A stretch of DNA of 64,000 nt. It comes from Citrobacter sp. FP75 (lineage in GTDB: Bacteria; Pseudomonadota; Gammaproteobacteria; Enterobacterales; Enterobacteriaceae). The notes beneath the pieces are model-generated. The model was not told the origin of the DNA. It saw only the letters and a program-made list of their open reading frames with translations, and searched no databases. Shown piece by piece: positions 1-9,986 of the stretch (position 1 is the first letter of the stretch; each line of letters begins with the position of its first letter). The stretch is from NCBI RefSeq assembly GCF_018342065.1, contig NZ_JAFDOE010000001.1, positions 930,001-994,000 of the forward strand, in the 5' to 3' direction. A program made the translations under genes and the position numbers.

Positions 1-879
1 GATGTTGCGCGAGCAGCCAAACTTCGTGAGTTGTTCGAGCGTTTTTGGATAGGCGGCTTCAGAGCTGCTGGTGGTAAAGGCTACCAGCACCGGATCTTTC
101 AGCATGCTGACCAGGCGGAAAACCTCTTTTTTCAACATCACATAACCGACCGCCAGCAGGACCAGGCAGGTCAGCAGAATGGCGACGTAGTAACCGCCGA
201 TGAAAGACGCATAGTTGAGCAGGATCCCTAAGCCCTGGGTGGCGATGACGGAGGAGATAGCGGCAAAAATAGCCAGCGGCGCAACATACATCACGTAGCC
301 GGTGACTTTCAGCATAATATGGGAGACCACGTCCAGCGCGGCTACCAGCGGCGCGTTAAATTTCTCACCAAGCGAAGCTCCACCGATACCGAAGAACATC
401 GAGAACACCACGATTTGCAGGATCTCATTATTGGCCATCGCCTCGGCGATGCTGGTCGGGATGGTGTGAGTGAGAAAACCTTTCAGGCTCATACCGCTTA
501 CGGCAAGGCCTGTATCGGTTGCCTCCAGAGGAATGGCCAGGTTGAGCCCACTCCCTGGTTGTTCAAGGGAGACAACGAAAAGACCGACCAGAATAGACAG
601 CACGGATGAACTGATAAACCAGAGCATGGCTTTGCCCCCGACGCGACCAATGGTAGATGTCTCCCCCAGTCGCATAATGCCGACGGTCAGCGTACTGAAG
701 ACTAACGGCGCAATAACCATCTTAATCAGTCGCAAGAAAATGTCGGTGAGCAGCGTAATATTATCAGCCCAGGCGGTCACCACGCCCGGTGAGGCCCAGG
801 AGTGGATCACTGCGCCTGACAGGATCCCCGCCAGCATAAAGACCACGATGAACAACGTGAGTTTGTTTGCGTTTGCCAC
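1..879 (-). CDS. Dicarboxylate/amino acid:cation symporter (DctA/GltP family), 3' part outside window
   Basis: Leftward gene that runs off the left edge; 293 codons are visible from a GTG at 879-877 preceded by a GAGGG ribosome site. The product is a polytopic inner-membrane carrier of the DAACS family, which imports C4-dicarboxylates or acidic amino acids with protons or sodium. Family marks visible are an early IKMVIAPLVF helix (about residues 45-54) and the serine-rich re-entrant loop TTSSSEAAYPKT near residue 275. It differs clearly from what I recall of E. coli DctA and GltP, so the substrate is open. It lies divergent to tar, whose ligand is aspartate; the functional link is only suggestive. 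Family is secure, substrate is not. Confidence 0.85.
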   Translation of the reverse strand, partial: MANANKLTLFIVVFMLAGILSGAVIHSWASPGVVTAWADNITLLTDIFLRLIKMVIAPLVFSTLTVGIMRLGETSTIGRVGGKAMLWFISSSVLSILVGLFVVSLEQPGSGLNLAIPLEATDTGLAVSGMSLKGFLTHTIPTSIAEAMANNEILQIVVFSMFFGIGGASLGEKFNAPLVAALDVVSHIMLKVTGYVMYVAPLAIFAAISSVIATQGLGILLNYASFIGGYYVAILLTCLVLLAVGYVMLKKEVFRLVSMLKDPVLVAFTTSSSEAAYPKTLEQLTKFGCSRNI

Positions 880-1086
880 TAAAAATCCCTCAGTGTTGAT
901 TTAACATGTATTTTTTAGCTACTCATTTTTTGTACTTATTAAGTGGTAGCAAAACATTCATCATATAAATTGAATTAAAGCCGGGAGGGATACAACTTTT
1001 TTTAATTTTTTATCCATTTTGTTGTGGTGCTTGTGCATCCGCGTTTTTACTCCTCTCTTTCCTGCAGGATTTCCTTTTCGCAAACG

Positions 1087-1113
1087 TAAAGTTCTTCGGG
1101 GGGATGCCGATAA
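1087..1113 (+). promoter_or_regulatory. FliA (sigma-28) promoter of tar
   Basis: TAAAGTTC at 1087-1094 and GCCGATAA at 1106-1113 are separated by 11 bases, a match to the class 3 flagellar promoter consensus (TAAAGTTT-N11-GCCGATAA) at all but one position. It lies about 30 bases before the tar start and rules out the upstream in-frame ATG at 1019 as the start. Confidence 0.92.
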
Positions 1114-1144
1114 CAGTGATAACTCGTTTTCAGGAAGGTGCCTT

Positions 1145-2806
1145 ATGTTTAACCGTATCCGCGTTGTCACAATGCTGATGATGGTGCTGGGGGTTTTCGC
1201 ACTGCTACAGCTTGTTTCCGGTGGTCTGTTGTTTTCCTCATTGCAGCAGAATCAGCAAAGTTTTGTCATTTCTAACGATTTACGCCAGCAGCAAAGTGAA
1301 CTCACCTCAACATGGGACTTAATGCTGCAAACGCGCATTAACCTGAGCCGCTCCTCTGCGCGCATGATGATGGATACGTCCAACCAGCAGAGTAGTGCGA
1401 AAAACGATCTGTTGAAGAATGCGAAAGGTACGCTGGAGCAGGCACAAACGCATTACGCAAAATTCAAAAACATCACGCCGTTGCCAGAGATGGCAGAAGC
1501 CAGCGCTAACGTAGATGAGAAATATCAGCAGTATCATGCGGCGTTAACGGAACTGGTGCAGTTTCTGGAAAACGGCAACATGGATGCGTACTTCGCTCAG
1601 CCGACCCAGGGAATGCAAAACGCACTGGGTGAGGCGCTCGGAAAATATGCCAGCGTCAGTGAAAAACTCTACCTTAAAGCGTTTGATGAAAGCGCACGGG
1701 ATTACCATTTTGCCCAATGGCAGCTCGGCGTTCTGGCCGTAGTACTGGTGCTGATTCTGGTGGTGGTGTGGTACGGCATCCGTCATACCTTGCTTAACCC
1801 TCTTGCTCGCGTTATTGCCCATATCCGGGAGATTGCCAGCGGCAACTTAACCACCTCACTAACCGTCAGCGGTCGCAATGAAATCGGCGAACTGGCCAGT
1901 ACGGTTGATCATATGCAGCGTTCGCTGATTGAAACGGTCACCCTGGTGCGCGAAGGTTCCGATGCGATTTATTCCGGTACCAGCGAAATTGCCAGTGGTA
2001 ACACTGACCTTTCATCACGTACCGAGCAGCAGGCTTCTGCGCTGGAAGAGACGGCGGCCAGCATGGAACAGCTGACCGCGACGGTGAAGCAAAATGCGGA
2101 CAACGCACGTCAGGCTTCTCAACTGGCGAAAAGCGCTTCCGATACCGCACAGCACGGCGGCAAGGTGGTTGATGGTGTGGTGAATACCATGCACGAAATC
2201 GCCGATAGCTCGAAGAAAATCGCCGACATCATCAGCGTTATCGATGGCATTGCCTTCCAGACTAATATTCTTGCGCTGAACGCGGCGGTCGAAGCTGCAC
2301 GTGCCGGTGAGCAGGGCCGTGGTTTCGCTGTGGTGGCGGGAGAAGTACGTAATCTGGCGAGCCGTAGCGCGCAGGCGGCGAAAGAGATCAAAGCACTGAT
2401 CGAAGACTCCGTTTCACGGGTCGATACCGGCTCGGTACTGGTAGAAAGCGCGGGGGAAACCATGAATGACATCGTCAATGCAGTGACCCGCGTCACCGAT
2501 ATCATGGGCGAAATTGCGTCGGCCTCTGATGAACAAAGCCGTGGCATTGACCAGGTTGCGCTCGCCGTGTCCGAGATGGACCGAGTGACGCAGCAGAACG
2601 CCTCGCTGGTGCAGGAGTCGGCCGCCGCCGCCGCCGCGCTTGAAGAGCAGGCCAGTCGCCTGACCCAGTCGGTGTCGGCTTTCCGCCTGGCTTCACGTCC
2701 ACTGTCGGCGAAATCACGCGATGCACGACAAGCTGAGACAGCGGTTCCCGTTTCAACCTCGCGCCAGCTAAACACTGAACCCGATGGCAATTGGGAAACA
2801 TTTTAA
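1145..2806 (+). CDS. tar: Methyl-accepting chemotaxis protein II, aspartate receptor Tar
   Basis: 553-residue transmembrane chemoreceptor. It has an N-terminal membrane helix (about 8-30), a periplasmic four-helix ligand domain, a second helix (about 190-212) followed by HAMP, then the long cytoplasmic methylation and signalling coiled coil with the invariant hairpin tip ([20 protein letters not shown]). The C terminus is the NWETF pentapeptide that docks CheR and CheB. The periplasmic part ([20 protein letters not shown]) follows Tar rather than Tsr or Tap, so aspartate and, through maltose-binding protein, maltose are the expected stimuli. Start chosen at 1145 because the FliA promoter lies just upstream. 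No tap follows; cheR is next after 153 bases. Confidence 0.93.
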   Translation: MFNRIRVVTMLMMVLGVFALLQLVSGGLLFSSLQQNQQSFVISNDLRQQQSELTSTWDLMLQTRINLSRSSARMMMDTSNQQSSAKNDLLKNAKGTLEQAQTHYAKFKNITPLPEMAEASANVDEKYQQYHAALTELVQFLENGNMDAYFAQPTQGMQNALGEALGKYASVSEKLYLKAFDESARDYHFAQWQLGVLAVVLVLILVVVWYGIRHTLLNPLARVIAHIREIASGNLTTSLTVSGRNEIGELASTVDHMQRSLIETVTLVREGSDAIYSGTSEIASGNTDLSSRTEQQASALEETAASMEQLTATVKQNADNARQASQLAKSASDTAQHGGKVVDGVVNTMHEIADSSKKIADIISVIDGIAFQTNILALNAAVEAARAGEQGRGFAVVAGEVRNLASRSAQAAKEIKALIEDSVSRVDTGSVLVESAGETMNDIVNAVTRVTDIMGEIASASDEQSRGIDQVALAVSEMDRVTQQNASLVQESAAAAAALEEQASRLTQSVSAFRLASRPLSAKSRDARQAETAVPVSTSRQLNTEPDGNWETF

Positions 2807-2906
2807 CCGGTAGCCCATACCGGATAATACGTCGAACGGGCAGAGAATCTTTCTGCCTGATTCGTGTTTTTAAGCATGAAGAGCAAACCGTAACACAACA
2901 CAAATT

Positions 2907-2927
2907 GGCGCAGCTGCTGGCTGCGCC
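2907..2927. repeat. Perfect hairpin between tar and cheR
   Basis: GGCGCAGC, a 5-base loop, then GCTGCGCC form an 8-bp perfect stem. No T tract follows, so it does not look like an intrinsic terminator. It occupies the place where tap lies in E. coli and might slow read-through or stabilise the upstream mRNA end. Confidence 0.5.
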
Positions 2928-2959
2928 CGTTGTATCCTGAATGTGATTGAGAAGGCGCT

Positions 2960-3828
2960 ATGACATCATCTCTGCCCCCCGGGCAAACGTCATTATTGTT
3001 ACAGATGACACAGCGCCTCGCGCTGTCTGACGCGCATTTTCGTCGGATATGTCAATTAATTTACCAGCGCGCGGGTATCGTGCTGGCCGACCACAAGCGG
3101 GATATGGTTTATAACCGCCTGGTGCGTCGCTTACGTACCCTGGAACTGGATGACTTTGGTCGCTATCTCAGCATGCTGGAAGCCAACCAGAACAGCGCTG
3201 AGTGGCAGGCTTTTATTAACTCCCTGACCACCAACCTGACCGCTTTTTTCCGCGAAGGACATCATTTTCCGGTACTGACCGACCACGCGCGTCGGCGTGG
3301 CGGCGAATACCGTGTCTGGAGCGCGGCGGCCTCTACCGGTGAGGAGCCCTACAGTATTGCGATCACGCTGGCCGATACGTTGGGTATGGCACCGGGGCGC
3401 TGGCGCGTTTTTGCCAGCGATATTGATACCGAAGTACTGGAGAAGGCCAGAAACGGCATTTATCGCCTCGATGAACTGAAAACGCTGTCGCCGCAACAGC
3501 TACAGCGTTATTTCATGCGCGGTACCGGACCGCATGAAGGGCTGGTGCGCGTGCGTCAGGAACTGGCGAGCCATGTTGAATTCTCGAGCGTGAATTTACT
3601 GGATAAAAAGTACAACGTGCCTGGCCCATTCGACGCCATATTTTGTCGTAACGTCATGATCTATTTTGATAAAACGACACAGCAGGACATTTTGCACCGT
3701 TTTGTTCCACTCCTGAAACCTGATGGGCTGCTTTTTGCCGGTCACTCAGAAAACTTTAGCAACCTTGTGCGCGAGTTTAGCCTGCGCGGACAGACGGTGT
3801 ATGCGCATGCGCCAGTTAAGGATAAATC

Positions 3829-3832
<4 letters not shown>
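2960..3832 (+). CDS. cheR: Chemotaxis protein methyltransferase CheR
   Basis: 290-residue SAM-dependent methyltransferase that esterifies glutamates on chemoreceptors and so sets the adapted state. The N-terminal helical CheR_N domain is followed by the Rossmann methyltransferase domain with the SAM-binding segment [14 protein letters not shown] (about 115-128) and the FCRNVMIYF motif (about 227-235). Sequence agrees with E. coli CheR nearly throughout, with a slightly longer C terminus. Start ATG at 2960 has GAAGG just upstream. It overlaps cheB by four bases (ATGA), which implies translational coupling in the tar-cheRBYZ transcript. Confidence 0.97.
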
Positions 3833-5284
<1,452 letters not shown>

Positions 5285-5297
5285 GGGTGTGATGATG

Positions 5298-5942
5298 ATG
5301 ATGCAACCACAAATTAAACCTGCTGATGAGCATTCAGCAGGGGATATCATCGCGCGCATCGGTAGTCTGACCCGAATGCTGCGCGACAGCCTGCGCGAGC
5401 TGGGGCTGGATCAGGCCATCGCTGAAGCGGCGGAAGCCATCCCGGATGCGCGCGATCGTCTGGATTACGTTGTGCAGATGACCGCACAGGCGGCAGAGCG
5501 TGCGCTGAACAGTGTAGAAGCCTCGCAACCGCACCAGGACGCGATGGAAAAAGGGGCCAAAAATCTGAGCAAACGCTGGGACGAATGGTTCGAAAATCCG
5601 ATTGAACTGTCTGATGCCCGTGAACTGGTGACCGATACCCGTCAGTTCCTTGGCGATGTCCCTGGACATACCAGCTTTACCAATGCCCAGTTGCTGGACA
5701 TCATGATGGCACAGGATTTCCAGGACCTCACCGGTCAGGTTATCAAGCGCATGATGGACGTCATTCAGGAAATTGAGCGTCAACTGTTAATGGTGCTGCT
5801 GGAGAATATCCCGGAGCAGGGCGCTCGTCCAAAACGTGAAAACGAAAGTTTGCTGAACGGCCCGCAGGTTGACACCTCGAAAGCTGGCGTCGTGGCAAGC
5901 CAGGATCAGGTTGACGACCTGCTGGATAGCCTCGGGTTCTGA
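5298..5942 (+). CDS. cheZ: CheY-P phosphatase CheZ
   Basis: 214 residues with this start, matching E. coli and Salmonella CheZ. It speeds dephosphorylation of CheY-P at the receptor arrays. The long helical hairpin contains the active-site segment [15 protein letters not shown] (catalytic Gln about residue 147), and the C-terminal helix [12 protein letters not shown] binds CheY. Four consecutive ATG codons (5292, 5295, 5298, 5301) follow a GAGGG at 5283-5287, so the true start may be 5292 or 5295, adding one or two methionines. Ends the che block; flhB begins after 159 bases. Confidence 0.95.
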   Translation: MMQPQIKPADEHSAGDIIARIGSLTRMLRDSLRELGLDQAIAEAAEAIPDARDRLDYVVQMTAQAAERALNSVEASQPHQDAMEKGAKNLSKRWDEWFENPIELSDARELVTDTRQFLGDVPGHTSFTNAQLLDIMMAQDFQDLTGQVIKRMMDVIQEIERQLLMVLLENIPEQGARPKRENESLLNGPQVDTSKAGVVASQDQVDDLLDSLGF

Positions 5943-5951
5943 TATGTACAG

Positions 5952-5984
5952 GCCGGATGTTGGGGATTAAGCCTCTCATCCGGC
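5952..5984. repeat. REP-like palindrome after cheZ
   Basis: GCCGGATG (5952-5959) and CATCCGGC (5977-5984) pair as an 8-bp stem with a 17-base loop, the arm sequence typical of enterobacterial REP elements. No T run follows. It marks the boundary between the che and flhB transcripts. Confidence 0.65.
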
Positions 5985-6101
5985 TTGCACGTCATTCAGC
6001 TTAAAGCCATAAACCCCGTCTTTTTTGCCGCTTACTCTCCCCATTGCTGTATTGCTCTTCTGGCATCATTCTCGCCTGTGTCTCTATCCAGGGTCTGATG
6101 C

Positions 6102-7253
6102 GTGGCAGAAGAAAGCGACGACGACAAAACAGAAGCCCCCACACCCCACCGACTTGAGAAAGCGCGGGAAGAAGGGCAGGTCCCCCGTTCCAAGGAGCTG
6201 ACCTCACTGCTTATTTTGCTGGTGGGCGTGTGCATTATCTGGATCGGTGGGGAGTCGCTTGCCCGCCGGTTGGCGGGGATGCTGTCGGCCGGGCTGCGTT
6301 TTGACCATAGTATGGTCAATGACCCGAATCTGATCCTCAGCCAAATTATTCTGCTTATTAAAGACGCCATGATTGCGCTGTTACCGCTGATCACCGGCGT
6401 GGTGCTGGTGGCGTTGATCTCCCCGGTGATGCTGGGCGGTTTGATCTTCAGCGGCAAATCGCTACAGCCCAAATTTTCCAAGTTGAATCCGCTGCCGGGT
6501 ATTAAGCGCATGTTTTCTGCGCAAACCGGGGCCGAACTGCTGAAAGCGATCCTGAAATCGACGCTGGTCGGCAGCGTCGCTGGATTCTATCTCTGGCACA
6601 AGTGGCCGGAGATGATGCGTCTGATGGCCGAATCGCCGATTACGGCCATGGGCAATGCCCTCGATTTAGTCGGCATGTGCGCGCTGCTGGTAGTACTCGG
6701 GGTGATCCCGATGGTGGGATTTGACGTTTTTTTCCAGATTTACAGCCATGTGAAAAAGCTGCGCATGTCACGGCAGGATATTCGTGATGAATATAAACAA
6801 AGCGAAGGTGACCCGCACGTTAAGGGAAAAATTCGTCAGATGCAGCGTGCGGCAGCACAGCGGCGCATGATGGCGGATGTGCCGAAAGCGGACGTTATAG
6901 TAACTAACCCCACGCACTATTCTGTCGCGCTGCAATATGACGAAAACAAAATGAGCGCGCCACGCGTCGTCGCCAAAGGGGCGGGGCTGGTGGCGTTGCG
7001 TATTCGCGAAATTGGCGCGGAACATCGCGTCCCAACCTTAGAAGCACCGCCGCTCGCGCGTGCGTTATATCGCCATGCTGAAATTGGTCAGCAAATACCC
7101 GGCCAGCTGTATGCTGCCGTCGCGGAAGTGCTGGCATGGGTATGGCAATTAAAACGCTGGCGTCTGGCCGGCGGCAAGCCGCCACCACAACCTGGAAACC
7201 TTCCGGTGCCTGAAGCACTGGATTTTATGAACGAGAAGAATACTGATGGCTAA
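6102..7253 (+). CDS. flhB: Flagellar type III export protein FlhB
   Basis: 383-residue export-gate protein that switches substrate class from rod/hook to filament proteins. It has an N-terminal basic EAPTPHRLEKAREEG segment, four membrane helices (about 33-55, 85-110, 140-160, 180-210) and the C-terminal cytoplasmic domain with the self-cleaving NPTH motif at residues 269-272. Start is a GTG at 6102 with the expected length. Its 3' end overlaps flhA by eight bases. Expected to be a class 2 gene under FlhDC; I could not point with confidence to the FlhDC box in the 159-base gap upstream. Confidence 0.97.
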   Translation: MAEESDDDKTEAPTPHRLEKAREEGQVPRSKELTSLLILLVGVCIIWIGGESLARRLAGMLSAGLRFDHSMVNDPNLILSQIILLIKDAMIALLPLITGVVLVALISPVMLGGLIFSGKSLQPKFSKLNPLPGIKRMFSAQTGAELLKAILKSTLVGSVAGFYLWHKWPEMMRLMAESPITAMGNALDLVGMCALLVVLGVIPMVGFDVFFQIYSHVKKLRMSRQDIRDEYKQSEGDPHVKGKIRQMQRAAAQRRMMADVPKADVIVTNPTHYSVALQYDENKMSAPRVVAKGAGLVALRIREIGAEHRVPTLEAPPLARALYRHAEIGQQIPGQLYAAVAEVLAWVWQLKRWRLAGGKPPPQPGNLPVPEALDFMNEKNTDG

Positions 7254-9324
7254 TCTGGTCGCGATGCTGCGTCTGCCCGGCAACCTGAAATCCACGCAAT
7301 GGCAAATTCTTGCCGGGCCGATCCTCATCCTGCTGATCCTGTCGATGATGGTGCTGCCGCTGCCGGCCTTCATCCTCGACTTACTGTTTACCTTCAACAT
7401 TGCGCTGTCGATCATGGTGCTGTTGGTGGCGATGTTCACCCAGCGAACGCTGGAGTTTGCTGCCTTCCCGACGATTTTGCTGTTCACCACCTTATTACGG
7501 CTGGCGCTTAACGTTGCGTCAACGCGTATTATTTTGATGGAAGGGCATACCGGTTCAGCGGCTGCGGGGAAGGTGGTCGAAGCGTTTGGTCACTTCCTGG
7601 TCGGCGGTAATTTTGCCATCGGTATCGTGGTCTTCGTCATTCTCGTCATCATCAACTTTATGGTTATCACCAAAGGTGCCGGTCGTATTGCTGAAGTCGG
7701 CGCGCGCTTTGTGCTGGACGGGATGCCCGGTAAACAGATGGCGATTGACGCCGATCTCAACGCCGGACTGATTGGTGAAGATGAAGCGAAAAAACGCCGT
7801 TCTGAAGTGACCCAGGAAGCCGATTTTTATGGCTCGATGGACGGTGCGAGTAAATTCGTACGTGGCGACGCCATCGCCGGTATTCTGATCATGGTGATTA
7901 ACGTGGTCGGCGGCCTGCTGGTGGGGGTATTACAACACGGCATGAGTATGGGAAGTGCGGCTGAAAGCTACACCTTGCTGACTATCGGTGACGGGCTGGT
8001 GGCGCAGATTCCAGCGCTGGTTATCTCCACGGCGGCGGGGGTTATCGTAACCCGCGTCAGTACCGATCAGGATGTCGGTGAACAGATGGTGACCCAGCTG
8101 TTCAGCAACCCCAGCGTGATGGTGCTCAGTGCGGCGGTACTCGGCTTGCTGGGGCTGGTGCCTGGCATGCCGAACATGGTGTTCCTGATGTTTACCGCGG
8201 CATTGTTGGGTCTGGCCTGGTGGCTGCGCGGTCGTGAGACAAAAGCCCCTGCGGAACCCCAGTCAGTCAAAATGCCGGAAAATAATGCGGTGGTGGAAGC
8301 GACCTGGAACGACGTCCAACTGGAGGATTCGCTGGGGATGGAGGTGGGGTATCGCCTGATCCCGATGGTGGACTTTCAGCAGGATGGCGAATTGCTGGGG
8401 CGAATTCGCAGTATTCGTAAGAAATTTGCCCAGGATATGGGCTTCCTGCCACCGGTGGTGCACATTCGTGACAATATGGATCTGCAGCCTGCGCGCTATC
8501 GTATCCTGATGAAAGGTGTGGAGATTGGCAGCGGAGATGCCTATCCGGGGCGCTGGCTGGCCATCAACCCTGGCACCGCGGCGGGCTCGCTGCCGGGTGA
8601 AAAAACGGTCGATCCGGCCTTCGGTCTGGACGCTATCTGGATTGAAAGCGCGCTGAAAGAACAGGCGCAAATCCAGGGCTTCACGGTGGTGGAAGCCAGT
8701 ACCGTGGTCGCCACGCATCTGAATCACCTGATTGGGCAGTTCGCCGCTGAACTGTTTGGTCGTCAGGAGGCGCAACAACTGCTGGATCGCGTGTCGCAGG
8801 AAATGCCGAAACTGACAGAGGATCTGGTGCCGGGCGTGGTAACGCTGACCACGTTGCATAAAGTGCTGCAGAATTTGTTGGATGAAAAAGTGCCGATTCG
8901 CGATATGCGTACCATCCTCGAAACGCTGGCCGAACACGCGCCGCTGCAAAACGATCCGCATGAACTCACCGCCGTGGTGCGCGTGGCGCTGGGAAGGGCG
9001 ATTACTCAGCAGTGGTTCCCGGGTAATGATGAAGTTCAGGTTATTGGTCTGGATACACCGCTTGAGCGCTTGCTGTTGCAGGCTCTGCAAGGGGGCGGTG
9101 GCCTGGAGCCAGGGCTTGCAGACCGACTGCTGGCGCAGACTCAGGAGGCGTTATCGCGTCAGGAGATGCTGGGCGCGCCACCGGTACTGTTGGTGAATCA
9201 TGCGCTGCGACCGCTACTGGCCCGCTTTTTGCGCCGCAGCATACCGCAGTTGGTGGTGTTGTCGAACATGGAACTTTCGGATAACCGCCATATCCGCATG
9301 ACCGCGACCATTGGAGGTAAATAA
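7246..9324 (+). CDS. flhA: Flagellar type III export protein FlhA
   Basis: 692-residue core of the flagellar export gate. The N-terminal half holds about eight membrane helices and the highly conserved FHIPEP-family loop (KGAGRIAEVGARFVLDGMPG, about 144-163), and the C-terminal half is the cytoplasmic docking ring for chaperone-substrate complexes. It uses proton motive force with FlhB. The start overlaps flhB and the stop overlaps the flhE start by one base, so the three genes are translated as one unit. Full length, no disruptions. Confidence 0.97.
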   Translation: MANLVAMLRLPGNLKSTQWQILAGPILILLILSMMVLPLPAFILDLLFTFNIALSIMVLLVAMFTQRTLEFAAFPTILLFTTLLRLALNVASTRIILMEGHTGSAAAGKVVEAFGHFLVGGNFAIGIVVFVILVIINFMVITKGAGRIAEVGARFVLDGMPGKQMAIDADLNAGLIGEDEAKKRRSEVTQEADFYGSMDGASKFVRGDAIAGILIMVINVVGGLLVGVLQHGMSMGSAAESYTLLTIGDGLVAQIPALVISTAAGVIVTRVSTDQDVGEQMVTQLFSNPSVMVLSAAVLGLLGLVPGMPNMVFLMFTAALLGLAWWLRGRETKAPAEPQSVKMPENNAVVEATWNDVQLEDSLGMEVGYRLIPMVDFQQDGELLGRIRSIRKKFAQDMGFLPPVVHIRDNMDLQPARYRILMKGVEIGSGDAYPGRWLAINPGTAAGSLPGEKTVDPAFGLDAIWIESALKEQAQIQGFTVVEASTVVATHLNHLIGQFAAELFGRQEAQQLLDRVSQEMPKLTEDLVPGVVTLTTLHKVLQNLLDEKVPIRDMRTILETLAEHAPLQNDPHELTAVVRVALGRAITQQWFPGNDEVQVIGLDTPLERLLLQALQGGGGLEPGLADRLLAQTQEALSRQEMLGAPPVLLVNHALRPLLARFLRRSIPQLVVLSNMELSDNRHIRMTATIGGK

Positions 9325-9716
9325 TGCGTAAGTTTCTGTGGCTGTTACTCCTCCCGCTGGTGGCGCAGGCCACCGGAGAAGGGGCCTGGCAGGCCAGCAG
9401 CATGGGGATTACCTTAAATCATCGCGGGCAGTCTGCTTCGTCCGCGCCGCTGGTCCCCGGTCAGCCGGTTTCGGGGCTGATGACGTTGGTAGCCTGGCGT
9501 TACGAGCTGAACGGTCCCACGCCCGCAGGGCTGCGGGTGCGTTTATGTTCGCAGTCCCGCTGCGTAGAGCTGGATGGGCAAAGCGGTACCACCCACGGGT
9601 TTAATAATGTTCCTGCCGTTGAGCCAATGCGTTTTGTCTGGGAAGTGCCCGGCGGTGGTCGCCTGATCCCCGCCTTGAAAGTACAAAGCAACCAGGTGAT
9701 TGTGAACTATCGTTAA
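9324..9716 (+). CDS. flhE: Flagellar protein FlhE
   Basis: 130-residue periplasmic protein with a signal peptide (about residues 1-16, ending VAQA). In Salmonella, FlhE is reported to limit proton leakage through the flagellar export apparatus. Two cysteines near residues 73 and 78 could form a disulfide. It is the last gene of flhBAE: its ATG overlaps the flhA stop and uses the GGAGG at 9313-9317. No clear terminator was found in the next 100 bases. Confidence 0.93.
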   Translation: MRKFLWLLLLPLVAQATGEGAWQASSMGITLNHRGQSASSAPLVPGQPVSGLMTLVAWRYELNGPTPAGLRVRLCSQSRCVELDGQSGTTHGFNNVPAVEPMRFVWEVPGGGRLIPALKVQSNQVIVNYR

Positions 9717-9790
9717 TTCCCCTTCTTAAATAGCAGTCAGTAGATGAAACAGCTGGCTGCGTCGCGCTTTTGTTTTGCCTCTTTAATTAA

Positions 9791-9809
9791 AAAGAAACGC
9801 TGTTTTATA
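9791..9809. promoter_or_regulatory. Putative KdgR operator upstream of GH105 gene
   Basis: The 19-base sequence AAAGAAACGCTGTTTTATA agrees at about 14 of 19 positions with the KdgR palindrome I recall (AATGAAACATTGTTTCATT), with the GAAAC...GTTT core intact. It sits 178 bases before a gene for a pectin-fragment hydrolase type, and kdgR itself lies at the right end of this window. Operator function is inferred. Confidence 0.5.
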
Positions 9810-9986
9810 AAATAGGTGACTTACGTTGCCGGACTCTTTGTGCTGTTGCCATCTTGCTATTATCCCTGGCAGAAATAAAAAGGTTTCCCGTGCGGTTAGC
9901 TTTTACTGTGGCCGTATAAGGACGTCCCGCGCCGAAACTGGAACAGGGCACCGCATTGAATTCGACATTGCACAGAGGTTAAGTAA

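Noticed and set aside
1019-1144. Longer N terminus for tar starting at 1019
   Set aside because: The extension would be translated across the FliA promoter and lacks similarity to Tar; the start at 1145 gives the normal N terminus.
2619-2642. GCC/GCG repeat tract in tar
   Set aside because: It encodes the run of alanines in the conserved [13 protein letters not shown] segment of Tar and Tsr; not a phase-variable repeat of note.
2119-2790. Long open frame (223 codons) on the minus strand within tar
   Set aside because: It lies fully inside tar, has no ribosome site, and its Ser/Ala-rich product is what the reverse of a receptor coiled coil gives. A shadow frame.
2807-2959. Possible decayed tap gene
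   Set aside because: No receptor-like stretch was found in any frame of the gap, so there is no evidence for a remnant.
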